Shown here piece by piece: positions 1 to 12,411 of a stretch of DNA of 64,000 nucleotides. Positions within the stretch are counted from its first letter, which is position 1. The number at the start of each line of letters is the position of its first letter. Source of the DNA: Epiperipatus broadwayi. Taxonomy: Eukaryota > Onychophora > Udeonychophora > Euonychophora > Peripatidae. The stretch spans positions 12,378,385 through 12,442,384 of the forward strand of contig JAQFVV010000020.1 of assembly GCA_028023455.1 (NCBI GenBank), given 5' to 3'. The translations under genes were made by a program, and so were the position numbers. The notes under the pieces were generated by a model that did not search any database, was not told the DNA's origin, and worked only from the letters and a program-made list of their open reading frames with translations.

Positions 1-2140
1 TATATCAATGTTGTTTTTAAGTCATTCTGACTAACAGCCTGCATTCTTCCCATCTCACTTATATATATTTAAGTGGATATATTAAGGTTCTATACATGAA
101 GAATCAAAGTGATTTAAAGTCAACATGGATATGACAATAAGATTGGCATCAGCAAGGGCTTTAAGCATTTAATCATTAGATTTTCAATGGTATAAATGAC
201 TGATTGTAGCCTGTCCATTAAAGTTTAAAAATTTTCTATATCAATATAAACTGAGCATTGATTATATATGTGTTTGGAAGATGATGATTTGGACCAAATG
301 ATGTGCTGGTTCAGCACGATATATATATATTGGAGATCATTTATTTTTTTCATATATATTTGGTCATATACATCAGTTGTATAAGATGATGTGGATAGCT
401 GTAGTTATCTTGAAAGTCTGATTTCCTATCCCTTCCACCTAAATAAAAATCAGTTGTAAAAATAATTATCTGTGAATAGCAATCAATATATCAAGAAAAA
501 GAACTTTTTTTCTTTTTCTAAAATTATTAAATATTTATTTCTTAATAAATATGTAGTGTTTATATCTAGCTGTTAATTTAATTTATATGATTTTTAAAAC
601 AAAGTTAATCTTCAAAAATGTACATCATATTGAACATTGAAATTTATTTATCAAGTGCTTAGTAAATTTGTAATTAAATAAAAAGAATTTTGACCTTTTT
701 CACATATGCACTGCACCAGTTAAAGATAAAATGCCCACTCTTTATAAAGTCTCTATCTTGTGTTTAGGTTTGAAGGTTTTCCTGTACTCAACCCAGCATC
801 ATTGAGCTTATATAAAATTAGTACAGCACATATGTGAAACTTTTTATTTAATCATATTGATCAGGAAATGGTTTTACTACTAACTTTATTATTACTTTTA
901 ATTATTTTTTTACATTAGGAAGTTGATTTTTAATAATTATAAGATTAATTTTATTTGCTCATATACTTTGAATGCAATTTAATTAAAACATAAAGATAGG
1001 ATTGAGTTTTTTCAGAAAATACATTTTTAGACAGAAGGCTGTCATGAATTTCTTTATTTTATTTGTAAAGTTGATACTTGGTTTTTAAGATTAATTTCCT
1101 TATTTGTACATTTACTTTTAATGAAATTTATATCAAATATAGAAATTTTATGAAAAATAAGTTATGTTTCATTATAAAGTACAAATAAAAGCAAAATAGA
1201 AAAAAATAAACAAAAAGAAATCATGGATTTGTTTCAAAACAATATGCTCAGAGGGGTAATTAAATTCAAAGATTATATTCTTGGCAAAAAATATTATAAA
1301 ATCTCTAAGCTAATTATTAATAATATGATGTATTTAATGTAAAAAATGGTATCATCAATATATCCAGAAGTTGGATGTTTTTAGATTAAATAACATGATA
1401 AAATTTTTATAATATATATGTGTATGCAGGTGTACATTCAATTTTTATGCTCTCCTGTCTTTACTTGTTAACTATTAGTAGTAAATAAATATTTGGGACA
1501 CATTTACTTTACTATTATCTAGATACATTTATGGCATAATACAGAAAATCCTGAATGACCAAAATAATGTATTACAATTTCATAATCTCAATCAAAAAGT
1601 CTTTTTTTTTTTTTAAAAAAAAAAAATATTTTGTATTTAAATGTCACAGCAATATGACTTATATAAATAAACTCTTAGAATTATTATGTCAAATCAGAAA
1701 TAGTCATTCAAACTTCAAAACTGGTGACTTGTCAAAAATGGCCAAATAACCAATTTTTAATATCTATATAAAAAAAAATGAGAAGGGCCAATTTTTATCA
1801 ATACTGGTATTTTCAAGATACCCATTTCTGCACAGAAATATATTATTTAATGGTGAATTTTAAAGGTATTTAACTGAAATTTTTTATACAATGTAATGCA
1901 CATAAAACAAAGGGAATGTCTTGAAAAGTGGTTCAAGCACAGTGGCCTTAAAAATCACAAAGCTTAAAATTTCAAGCATCAGCAGAATGGGAAAGAAAAT
2001 TGAAGCACCATTAAACTAACTACAGAAAGATTCTTTACTTCTTTAAGAAGAGTAGGAGAAAAAATTAATATAAAATAAAATTAATAATAGATCAATTCGC
2101 CGAAATAATAATGATGATACAAAAAAACAAATATTACAGA
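1..2140. other. AT-rich intergenic DNA, no gene seen
   Basis: I see no coding frame, RNA gene or recognisable transposon here. The sequence is A/T runs, short TA stretches and poly-A/T tracts. The short frame near 1555-1749 is built from poly-T/poly-A codons and looks like chance. Confidence 0.6.
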
Positions 2141-2141
2141 G

Positions 2142-2712
2142 CAGCATTTTTCAATCTTGGGTATGCCAAAATTTTTATGGGTCATGAAATTATTAAAAAA
2201 TTATATCAACATCACTGAGTCAGTGGAATTAATACTTTAATAAAAGACAGACAACGATATGGGAGTCATTAAATAATAATTTTATTTTTTAGTTATTCTG
2301 GTTTTATTTTTTTGATAATTTTTTTTGTCAAGCGTTTGTGGTCAAGTGGTCCGCACAGCTGTCTTACAAGAAGTTATCCTGCTTTAGCGGGTTCACTTTA
2401 CGGCCGATGCTATGACACATAAAAAAAATTATCACTTTTGTTTATTTTATTCTCTCTCTCTTTTTTTTTTTTTTTAAGCAAAAGACTGAAATAAATATAA
2501 TTTTAGTGATTCTTACTTTTTGAATAGATCATTTTTGCCTGATTAATGTAAATTATATGATTTAAACAAATATTCAAAGGAAGCAAACAGCACTTTTTTA
2601 TTATAGTTAATGATATTTTGTTATAAATTGCTAAATATAACAAATTTAAAATATTTAGGTTCCAATACAAACAAATTCATCGGGCTACAGTCTAAAAAAA
2701 GTTGAAAAACAG
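2142..2712. mobile_element. possible hAT-like non-autonomous element, decayed
   Basis: The left end reads CAGCATTTTTCAATC and the right end, read in reverse, CTGTTTTTCAACTTT. This imperfect inverted pair resembles hAT termini, which usually start CAG and have TTCTCAA-like subtermini. I could not find the 8-bp target duplication expected of hAT, and the interior is noncoding AT-rich DNA. A tRNA-derived SINE lies inside it. The call rests only on the ends. Confidence 0.3.
2331..2428 (+). mobile_element. tRNA-derived SINE
   Basis: An RNA polymerase III type promoter is visible: A box TGGTCAAGTGG at 2339-2349 and a B-box-like GGTTCACTTTA about 50 bases downstream. It is followed by the tail CGGCCGATGCTATGACAC at 2401-2418 and an A-rich end. 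The same tail recurs after a better B box at 7.6 kb, so this is a dispersed family. The flanks GATAATTTTTTTT and AAAAAAAATTATC form an inverted repeat rather than a direct target duplication. Confidence 0.6.
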
Positions 2713-2938
2713 GGCCATGTTCTATTTCCATGCTTGTACTGTCATTATTCAGATCAGCAACATCTGAAAAAGAAAGAAGGATATCACTCCAACCATTATG
2801 TTTATACTAACCTGTGTGATATAATAACAGTTAAACATAATTGGACAATTTAAATAAAGTATAAAAATTTTCTAAAGACATTCAATATTTAATATTAGAT
2901 GATAGAAATAATTCAACATGATCATACCCAGTGTTAAT

Positions 2939-3165
2939 AAAACAGGCAAAACTCTCCATACAATAGTGCCACTCAGTGCACCTAGGTGCAGTGCTCTCAG
3001 ATCCAAGACTCCTCACTGATGAAGGCCACAAGCCAGAAACTAGTCTGGGGATATTGGATGAGTAGGCACACTAGATAGAAATTTTACACACAAGCCTTCT
3101 GGAATCCATTGATTACTATGGCTTGCACTGAGTGGCACTACTGTATGGAGAGTTTTGCCTGTTTT
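2939..3165 (+). mobile_element. foldback element carrying a hammerhead ribozyme (copy 1)
   Basis: Arms at 2939-2980 and 3124-3165 are inverted copies of each other. Both include CTCTCCATAC followed by a TAGTGCCACTCAGTGCA-type segment, with one or two mismatches over about 42 bases. Similarity continues on the right through AAATTGTGATCATGTGATG to about 3225, a segment also seen at the ends of the other copies. The interior holds a hammerhead ribozyme and then the segment GGCACTAGA...TTTTATGCACAA shared by all copies. There is no coding capacity. It resembles a MITE in shape but has a ribozyme like a PLE or retrozyme. Confidence 0.65.
2996..3062 (+). ncRNA. type I hammerhead ribozyme motif
   Basis: The core CTGATGA is at 3016-3022 and GAAA at 3036-3039. 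Stem II between them is GGC/GCC closing a CACAA loop, flanked by an A opposite an A. Stem III is minimal: A-C, a 2-base loop, then G-T, followed by C17 (the GUC triplet ends at 3045, the predicted cleavage site). Stem I is formed by TCCTCA (3010-3015) with TGGGGA (3046-3051), then an internal loop (GAC opposite TA), then ATCCAA (3001-3006) with TTGGAT (3054-3059), then CTC/GAG. PLE hammerheads characteristically have a tiny stem III and an internal loop in stem I. The A-A juxtaposition where canonical ribozymes have G10.1-C11.1 is the main deviation and could lower activity. Confidence 0.72.
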
Positions 3166-3229
3166 AGTAACAGTTATGAGTAAGCATAAGAAATTGTGAT
3201 CATGTGATGTTTAGTGGTTTATACCCAGT

Positions 3230-5029
3230 GTTCCTACAAGAACCATTAAACCTAGTGGCAATGATTCTTCATCACAGCATAGTATAAGCTTCCAGCAACA
3301 AACAAAAAAATAAAATGACATTGGAAGAAAATAATGAAATAAAAACAGTGATTCCAACCAACCAAAAGTTTACTCTCTTGGAGGATTAAGATAATAAATG
3401 ATTTGTTGCTCAGATGTTTGTAAGAACTTTGAGCATCAGAAATGGCAATTATAATCACAATACATGGAGCAAATACTAGAATCCATCACTCTCTCATGCA
3501 CTAATCACATGGTGCAATCTTAGATTAAACACAGTTGGAGTGCTCAAAACTAGGCATTTTTTAGACATTCATAAAATACAGAAGATTTATTAATATTCAA
3601 CAGTATTTGGCAAGATTGTCTTATGTTCTCAAAATATAAATAGCAATGACTGATTGAAGTTGATGCAGGCCTCAAAAACCCAAAATTTTTAATAAAACAA
3701 AAAATATAAGTTTTCATCAAAGTTCACAGAATTTAAATTGGTAGAAGTTCTCTACTGCATTAGTGGTAATTCTCAATATGCAAATTATTTATAAAGATGT
3801 TATTTTAAACATGCTCATATTTTTGAACATCATACACCACCTGCTCAACTAAGAATTGAATAAGGAAACCAAATATATTAGAAAAATGTGAGGAAAATGA
3901 ACTCCATCACTTCCTGCTAGACATAAAAAAATAAGCTTATGATAGTCACATCAAACTTTATTCATAAAAACAAAATGGTATGATAAATCTGTGGTTGATT
4001 TATTTATTAAAATTTTGAATATTCTTGCTTTTTGACTTCTAATGTAATGCCTTCTGAAATAGATATATTAATCCATAACAGCTCACTTTTATTTTAAGAT
4101 AGTATATCTGAACACACAAGTCTCACACCACATGATTTTATCCTTTATTCACCTTCAATATCATTAATACGTATTTATACAAAAATTAAACAATTTATGT
4201 GGAAATATCTACTCATAATATTATTGTTGTAATAAAAAATGGAATGTCATGTGCTGTTTTCAGGCTACTGATAGGCTCCACAAGTAGCAGATAGTAAAAT
4301 GATTTTTAGTTATAAAGGCCAACTGTAAATAACACAATAAATATTGCTCAATCAAGAGTTTCTGAAGCCTTGTAGGATAGGATGTTGATTCATCAAAATC
4401 TAGGTACTATTTCTGATATAAATAGCCTTTTCTATCTCCCTCTCTGTTTTCCTTCAATACTAACTTAAGTAATTGTAGGGCTCAGTTTTCCTAATGGGTA
4501 TGTTCTTATACTAAATGTGACAATGGAATTGTATGTTCATGCAGTAACATTTTCATCTTTTAACTATATATTTAGCATTTTGGGCTCCAGTTTTTTTCCC
4601 TTTATTTTAATTTCAAGACTACAATAATAAAGAAATCAGTGATGAAGATAGGTTAGTAGGCTGGCAGTCCTTAGTTGTGATTTTTCCTTACAGCAAAATA
4701 ATCACTAATGAGACTGTTTGTAATTGGATTTAAAAAAAACAGGTCTTCAGTCAGAAAATATTAAATACTTAAGTAATAGTATATAGTATCCTGATACTAT
4801 CATAAAAATGAAAGGTCCTGCAAAGTGGAGTCTAAAAATAGCCTGTCTCAGTTTGTTAAATCTGGAAAATTACATGTTTCAATAGTAAAAATAATATTTA
4901 GACATAAGCATAGTATATATACTTAAACTAGATGTAATTAGAGGGGATTTTAACTCAGACATTCAATCTCTCTTCAGTCCTTCATTATATTTTATACAAG
5001 TGATACATGTATGTTATATATCTGTTGTA
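3230..5029. other. AT-rich DNA, nothing recognised
   Basis: No supported gene, repeat boundary or RNA. Frames here are short and show no family similarity I can recognise. Confidence 0.5.
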
Positions 5030-5115
5030 TGAGATAGAGTGAGTGGCTAAATGGAGCTTAAAAGTCTGGGTTCAATTCCCTCCAATTAAATAATAATAAT
5101 AGTAATAGTAATAGT
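5030..5115 (+). mobile_element. tRNA-derived SINE fragment
   Basis: GAGTGGCTAAATGGAG is a good A box. GGGTTCAATTCCCTCC, about 20 bases later, is a good B box. The sequence then runs into an (AAT)n-like tail (TAATAATAATAG...). The spacing is shorter than in a tRNA, so part of the tRNA-like head is missing. This is a different subfamily from the 2.3 and 7.6 kb SINEs because it lacks their CGGCCGATGC tail. Confidence 0.55.
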
Positions 5116-5339
5116 ATGAAATAGAATGAGTAAACTTTATTTGATATAAAATCTTCAAGAACAGAATAGAGAACTGCACTGGTAACTAAGAAACTATCAA
5201 ATTTTAAGATTGATATGCCTGCTGTTATTAAAACTTGACAACCAGAAGAAGAATGATTAAAAGAAGAGATGGACAAATATAGTTTTTTTTAGAAAGGTAG
5301 AACAATTAATAGAAGAAGAATGCATGGTATGAATTTTCT

Positions 5340-7590
5340 GTAAAGTCTCATTTGGTATCTTCAATTGTTGGAATTCCTGGTTGTGTCAATGGAAGTCTAA
5401 TGGTGTTTAAATTCACTTTGCCCATGAATACTATTGCTCATTTTATTAGTGCCTATACTCCAATCTTAGATTCAGAGAATTCAGAGAGAAAAGCTTTTAT
5501 TCCATGTTGAATAGCTTTATTACAGCAATATGATTAAAAGATTTTTTCTTTTTGGAAATTTTAATGCTTGATTTGGCAAGCTTTGGTTTGATATCATTGA
5601 ATTTTTGCACAACACATGGATTGACTATTACAGATATTTTATTTAAGTAGAAAAAACACTACAAAGAAACCTGGATACAACTACATTCAAAACAATGGCA
5701 TTTGATAGATTACATATAGTCAGGAGTCAAATACAAAAAAGGTCACATGCATGAGCATATAGAAGCATAGACGATAGTTAATATGACCTACGCTTAAAAT
5801 GATTGTTTGAAATTATTATATCATTTCAATTATATTCACACACAAAAAAGTTAATTCTTTAGAAAAATGCAACCTAAGTTTTAAATTTTAATAGCTATTA
5901 AACCCTGATATTACTAACTTATATCTTCAGATCTGCCATATTACTGAAGTGTGGAATTTTTTTAAGGAGTGCAAATTCAATAAAAAGAATAATTTTGACT
6001 GGTTTTTTGACAATGATTTTATTAGTAGTAATTTGATTAAAAGGAAACACGTGAGACATCACAAAATAATAAATTGTGAAACTTCATAATAGTATAAAGA
6101 TCTGAAAGCAGAAGTCCCATGAATGACAAATAGGCTTAAAAATGATTGGTGGATTAAAGCTGCAAGAAAGTACAGATATTTGTTGATCTTCTTATTCTAA
6201 ATCTTTATGATGCAATGAAACACCATATGATTCTGAGAAATTGTATCACAATTCTATTGAATTCAGATATGCCTCTGTCTTATATAATGCAAATAATATT
6301 TTGAACATGAGGAAGAAATTATTTTGATCATCTTTTAAATAATGATATAAGAATTGAGATATAACTTTTAATAATAGATCCATTTTATCTATTCATGTAA
6401 ATTTGGACAAAGATATTCAGCTTATTGAAGTCAAAACAATTCTTCGTAGCCTTAAAAATAAAAATGCTGCTGTTTTTGATGAAATATCTGGTGAAGGTTT
6501 TAAAATATGTTGAGGATATGTTAACTTCAAGAATATTGGAAATTTTTATAAATATATGGATCCGTAATGTTATTCTACCCAATTTTAATAATGTTTTATT
6601 GTTTCTATGTTTAAAATCAAGAATAATAAACATTATTGCAGTCTTTATCAAATATCATTATAATCCATTATAGTAAAGTTATTTAGAAAAATGTTTTTGA
6701 ATAGACTTGCTTCTAGTCATTGATGAATGTTCTTGAGAGACTAAATGTGGTTTTAGAGAATATAGAAGCAAAGCATTGGAGACATGGTTTTATTCCTTAT
6801 GCAAATGGAAGACAAATGTTGAAAACTAAGTAGTGATTTATATATCACTTTTATTGGTTCAGGCAAGGCATTGGATTCAATTAATAGAATAATTCTATAA
6901 TACTCTTTGAAATAAGCTAATTGTCCACTAAAATTATTCATATGTTATAATTTCTACATAATGGAATAAGAGAAAGTATTATTAATACAAGAGAAAAATC
7001 TGAAGCGTTTGAAATGAAAGCTAGTGTTAAACAAGGATGTATATTTGCTTGAACATTGTTTAAAATTTTTATGACAATGATCTTTGGAATTGTTTATAGA
7101 CATCTTAAACAGACAGGAATCCAGATACAATACAGATTTGTTGTTGGAATTTGTAGTTTGAATGACTGAAGGAAAAAAAAACAAAAACTACTACTTCTTG
7201 GATTCTGGAATTAGAATTTGTCAATGAGGGTGCTATTTAATCCAGTTCAGAAGACTATTGACAGAATGTATTTATTGTTGTGAATGCAATGTATAAAAAC
7301 TCTGGTTTATTAATTAATGTTTAAAAAACTTCTATTGTTTATTAGTCAGTAACAGAAAAAAATCCTCAACAACATTTAGCTTAAATCATTATTAATTTGT
7401 GAATGTAAACTAGTTTAAAAAATGAAAGTTTTATACGTAGAAAGATGGACTGAGATATTGAAATCCAATTAAGACTCCAATGTGAGACTGCAGCTTTTAA
7501 CAAATTAAAAACAGAGTATTTCATCATAGAAAAATAACTTCTGCAACTAAATTATCTGTATATAAAGCTGTTGTTTTACCTTGCATTTTG
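5340..7590 (+). pseudogene. non-LTR retrotransposon (LINE), endonuclease plus reverse transcriptase, heavily decayed
   Basis: A single LINE polyprotein can be followed through many stops and frameshifts. The N-terminal part (about 5370-5820) resembles an AP-type endonuclease, with stretches equivalent to FTLPMNTIAHFISAYTP and a GNFNA-like block. The reverse transcriptase starts near 6427 (EVKTILRSLKNKNAAVFDE). It continues with YITFIGSGKALDSINR near 6840 (the catalytic FxDxxKAFD block with its Asp lost), VKQGCIFA near 7027, GIQIQYRF near 7119, a ruined catalytic box (FVNEGA), and SATKLSVYKAVVLPCIL at 7541-7590. These are the usual LINE blocks in the usual order. I cannot assign the clade by eye. 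The frame is cut at its 3' side by the SINE at 7590. It cannot be functional. Confidence 0.75.
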
Positions 7591-7655
7591 CGGGCGGTTG
7601 CCCGGGTTGCGGGTTCGCGTCCCGGCCGATGCTATGACACTTAAAAAAAAACAAA
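7590..7655 (+). mobile_element. 5'-truncated SINE inserted in the LINE
   Basis: It contains an intact B box (GGGTTCGCGTCCCGG) followed by CCGATGCTATGACAC and poly-A. The shared tail makes this the same family as the 2.3 kb SINE. The A-box half is missing. Its GC-rich sequence stands out sharply, and it interrupts the LINE peptide right after VVLPCIL. Confidence 0.6.
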
Positions 7656-7788
7656 AAACAATAATTGTTCACTTTTTCATAGGTATTAAAAGTAGGTAAA
7701 AATCAGTTACTATTACTCAAGAAAATAATGTAATGGAAACATACAGAATTATTTTTTAACTTGGATATAAAGATTTAGATGTACTGCA

Positions 7789-8052
7789 TAGAACGTCGAG
7801 CACCGAAATGGTTACCGGATACCGGCGGGAAGGGCACGGAAACTATCGTTCCCCATCTGCCGGGAACGATCATTGTTCATAAAATTCATCACACTGAGTG
7901 AGAGAAAGAATAATCAGCGTTTCTACGCTGGAGAATATTTGCGGCATTATAAAGCTGAGATGAAAAATGCACCGATTAAAAAGCAAAATGTTATTCCCCC
8001 CAAAAATGCGAATGTATATATAGTTTACAAAAAAAAGTATTCGTTTTTAATT
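7789..8052 (+). other. unidentified GC-rich islet with a short open frame
   Basis: The first 100 bases (ACCGAAATGGTTACCGG, then CCATCTGCCGGGAACGATC) are close to half G+C, unlike anything around them. One frame reads RRAPKWLPD...HLPGTIIVHK up to a stop. A shifted frame continues RFYAGEYLRHYKAEMKNA before running into poly-A-rich codons. The two could be frame-shifted halves of an old coding sequence. I recognise no family, and 'WLP' plus 'GTI' is too little to call an integrase C-terminus. Confidence 0.3.
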
Positions 8053-8059
8053 TAACTAT

Positions 8060-9080
8060 ATTTAAATTTAACACATGTCTAAGGGTATTCATTATTATCA
8101 AAGATCCGATTTTTTTTTTTTAACAACAACAAAAAAAAAGTTTCCCAATACAAAAGTATAAAAATTCTAACATTTTACAAATCTTGATTTAGTCCACAGA
8201 TTATTGCATAATCCTCTAGAGGGCGACCCATTTACTATTCATTATTTTAAAAAAAGTTTTTTAAAAAAGCTAACGTGGAACTAAATTTAAATGATGTAGA
8301 TTTTTTCCCCCATTCATTATTATATTTGTTTGCTGCTATATAGTTTTACATTTAACATTCATATTTAAATTTAGCATTTCCAGAATATTGAAAATAAGAT
8401 AAATTTAGTTTTTTTCTTATGATCTGTGACCATAAGCTGATAGCTGAGAAGGCATGATTCTTTAATGTTTCTTTGGAGACAACATTTGTGTAGACTATCT
8501 ATTTCACTTCAGCAATATTAACAAATATGTAAATGCTTATGAATAAAAAAAAAACAGAAAATACTTTTAACTTCAATCACCTTATACGATTTACTTTTTA
8601 AAAATATGCTTTTAATAACTAAGTTCATTTATCTACACTAATCATTCTATCATCGTCATCATTATTACTAATCCTGTAAACGAGTGTGGCTTCTAATTTC
8701 ACAAGGAAAACAAAAATGTAGAAAAAGATAAAAATTAGAATTAGAATTGCTACGTGTGTGCAATGAAAAAATGAAGATGTGGTGGCATAAATACAGAATG
8801 CCATTGGCATAGTTAATGCACAGAGAAAATGAAAGGTGTGAGAAGCTTTGAATTAATCTTACCTCAACATAATTACATGTCAGATTATGCTATTTCATGG
8901 CTTCACATAGCATGCGAGAATACATAAATTATGCAGAAACTTATGAATTATAATTATTAAATGTTTTATTGCTTGGTAGCTCAAAAAGTGGTGGAGATGG
9001 ATTCATAGTCTATGAATCTTATAGTCTAGGTCTGATCATCACTAAATCATTTCGCTAAACCACATAAGGCAAAAAACATT
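8060..9080. other. AT-rich DNA, nothing recognised
   Basis: No coding, RNA or transposon signal that I can support. Confidence 0.5.
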
Positions 9081-9084
9081 TCCT

Positions 9085-9420
9085 ACAATTAATGATCACA
9101 TGATCACCATTTCGTTTCTTACACAAGCTGTTAATAACAGTAGCAACTCTGAATATAGTAATGCCATCCAGTGCAAGTCTTAGTAATCTATGGATAGAGG
9201 ATTGAATTAGATCCTAAGATCGAAATGCAGTCTTCTCAGAATCAAAGCTCATCACTGATGAAAGCCACAAGCTAGAAATTTGTGTGGGATATTGGATGAG
9301 TAGACAGTAGATAGGGATTTTATGCACAAATATTTTTGCATCCATTGATTATTACAGCTTGCACTGGAGACACTACTGTATGGAGAGCTTGCTAGTTGTT
9401 ACCAATAATAATGTCTAATA
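9085..9420 (+). mobile_element. foldback hammerhead family, copy 2 (degenerate)
   Basis: It starts with the family's outer arm (GATCACATGATCACCATTTC, then ACACAAGCTGTTAATAACAG) and ends with the inverted CTGTATGGAGAG arm near 9380. Inside, CTGATGA is at 9255-9261, with a 3-bp stem II (AGC/GCT) and GAAA, in the same layout as copy 1. The cleavage triplet is GTG instead of GTC and stem I is weakened, so this copy is predicted to be inactive. The segment GGATTG.ATTAGATCCTAA upstream of the ribozyme is shared with the 21.65 kb copy. Confidence 0.6.
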
Positions 9421-9424
9421 AGTT

Positions 9425-12300
9425 ATCAGTATTATCTTAATTAGTAGCAAATTGACAATTGGTTATGTTTTAGCTCAAGTAAACCTAATAGATCTCTGGC
9501 TCTTTTATCAGACTATTTAGCAATCTGCATATGTATTTGTAAATTTACTGCTTAACATTCTTGTTTAAAAAAATATCTAGTTTCATAAGTTGGACAGATT
9601 ATCAAAACCTTTCAAATACCTTTATCATTATTCATTATTTATCCATTGTATTTTGTTATGACTTGTATGCAATTCTTAAACAAACTTCTTTATGAATTAT
9701 TATCTTTTGGGAAAATATTTCATAGATGTCCATGAATATTTATTCAACTAAAGAATGTTAGCACAGATATATACTTAAATCTCAGTTAAATATCAATATC
9801 TTATTATAAACTCCAATTTTAATTATGGCATTACAATTTGTTCTCATTTTATAATTATTGTCAAAACATAAACAATCCTTATAACAAAATTGATTTATAG
9901 TTTTTGAAGAAATGTACATAAGATTCTTTGATATTTTCTTTATCATTAGCTATAAAAGATAATAAAACAATGCTCTTTCTTGAAAAATTAAAGACCAGAT
10001 GAACCAGAGAGGAGTAAATTCAACTCTAATAATCTTTTACATAATATTCAGGCAGATTTTAGAGGTGACTTTCAGAACCTATTAAAGTTTTAAAATCTTC
10101 TGAGCATTCATATATAGTATAAATTGCCTTACAATCAGACTTAAACAATGATTAGGGAGAGTTAGTATTATTGATTCCACTATATTGATTTGTATATTTT
10201 AAGAAAAACTACAGGTTTGAAAAGTAAAACTATGGCATTCATTTTGCATGATTCCATTTAAATTTAATACTTCAAAGGTGCTTATCACACCTGCTTAGGT
10301 AAGTCTCCACTTGAATAAAAATGCTGACTTCAAAAAATCACTATATAATTCATTACATATTTTATTTATATTGCTGAAATGAGAAAAGGATTTAGATTCA
10401 GCATGAGTTGTTTTAAGTCTTTTGAAAACTTTTTATATCTCAAATAATAAAAGTGGAAAATTCTTATAAATATGATATTGTGGGTTTGTTGTTTTCTATT
10501 ACAGTTAGAATATTGATATTATACAAAAGGAAAGTAAATAGAATGTTGTTGTCAGATAGAATGAGTTACTTCATGATAGCATTAATACTAATTGCAATAG
10601 AATTGTTGGCTTGTAGACTAAGTTTTATAATAAAAAATGTTTGTAGATGACCCAGTAAAAATGGACATTAGTTTATCCAATGCTATCTGTTATATGGATT
10701 ACATTCTGATAGAGATAAGAAAGCCAATTACTAGAAAAAGAATATTGACAATGTTAGGTAGCTATGATAACCATTTCATCTAGATAGGCTAAAGCAGACA
10801 CATATTATTTTAAAAATAATATAGATCTATGAAAAGTGGAGGTATGAAATTTCTTTTTAATTTTATAATGATAGTCATGCTTTTTAGATCTTTCTATGTG
10901 TCTACATTCTTAAGATTGCTTGTTATTCATGTAAACCAATTTACTTTTTTTATCAGTACTATATTTCAATTTTATATTCTAATATTTATATTCTGAATTT
11001 ACACATACATATATAATAAATTTAAAAACATTATTAAAAAGCAAGTAAGTAAATATATATATAAATTAATAATATTAGATATATAGATTAACATTTTAAA
11101 AGGAGTTTATATATAATTCAAAAAGTTTTGATATTTTATAGAAGAAACATTAGTATTATACAAACTTTAATATATATAAGAAAAAAAAACAGAGTACAAA
11201 TCTGTATATATCTTAATTAAATAAAATCTTATGAGAATAACGATTCCATTGAAGTAGGGGGGGAACTAGCAGTAAGTCGAGAAGTTAAAAAAAAAAATTA
11301 ATTAAAAATATAAATATATGTTAACCTACTTAAATGTAACTATTTATAATAATTTCTTTTTTCCTTTTTTTACAGAAGCATATACTTGGTTTGGGGGCAG
11401 TGCGATCACTTTTTAGGACCTCCTGAACAATAAACTATTTGATTTTTATGGAAGTATATTTCTTCTTCTTATTAAAATATAATTTTTAATTTATCTACGT
11501 AATATATATAAATAAGCAGAAGAACATGGGGATAAATATTTATATATACAATATATATATACATTTTCTCACATCATATATATATATATATATCACTGCT
11601 ATCATTATAGATAACTTAAATATCAAGTTCAAGACTAATTTAATTATGCCTGTAATTTATAAGTATATATTAAATATATTCATATATATATATTTAATTA
11701 TTAATAATAAAATTAAAATTTTCAAATTTACTTATTTAATTTTATAAAAAATGTTAAAATAGATAGAAAAATAGATTAGTATTAATAATATTTTGCACAA
11801 AACTTTTAAAAATATTTAATAGGTGAAAGGAGAAAAAATAGTTATAAAGTAGTATATACATATAAACGGTATAATTTAAAATGTTTTTGTATTTAAATAA
11901 AAAAAAATTTAATAATGATGATGGTGATATATAATTTAATAAGTATTTTTAAATATGTACTTATATTTATTTTTATATGTAGATACAAGTTAATTTTAAA
12001 TAATTATAAGAAAGGCAAAAAAGTACTAAATACAGAAATGGATATTACATATATATATATATATGATTATATACAAAAAAAAATAATACAGAAAAGCTTT
12101 CCTCAGTAAATAAAGGTGTTTTATTTATATATTGTACGATTTATTTAAATATATGGAAAAGCATCATAATGAATTAAATTTCATTCCATTTTTGATGATA
12201 TATATATTGGTTTTATATGTGTATGTGCATATATAGAGAGTATATGTGAAACACACACATATATGTTTTTATGTACATATATATTATATTCTTGTGAAAA
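9425..12300. other. AT-rich DNA with TA-rich simple sequence, no gene seen
   Basis: TA-rich stretches dominate, especially 11.0-12.3 kb with repeated ATATAT blocks. The open frames there are made of Ile/Tyr codons produced by the TA repeats. Nothing else is supported. Confidence 0.5.
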
Positions 12301-12321
12301 ATATTGTTTAAGTTACACGCT

Positions 12322-12411
12322 CTTGTCTTTTAAAGTCGTTGATCTTGTGTTAAGATTTGTAGAAGTCTCGTATCTACGTGTAATGAGTATGCGCTTAACA
12401 AATTATTAATT
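12322..12411 (-). repeat. short dispersed repeat, second copy of the 47.45 kb insertion
   Basis: CTTGTCTTTTAAAGTC, then ATCTTGTGTTAAGATTTGTAG, and finally TTAACAAATTATTAATT match in inverted orientation the 142-bp insertion at 47452-47593, which has a target duplication in a PLE. This copy is about 90 bp and lacks the central part. It contains the hairpin-like AATCTTAACACAAGATT when read on the minus strand. Confidence 0.5.

Noticed and set aside
2142-2712. Confident hAT assignment
   Set aside because: Ends are only loosely inverted and the 8-bp duplication is absent, so it is kept as a low-confidence feature only.
6385-7184. Minus-strand frames of 62-88 residues across the LINE
   Set aside because: They are antisense shadows of the plus-strand reverse transcriptase remnant.
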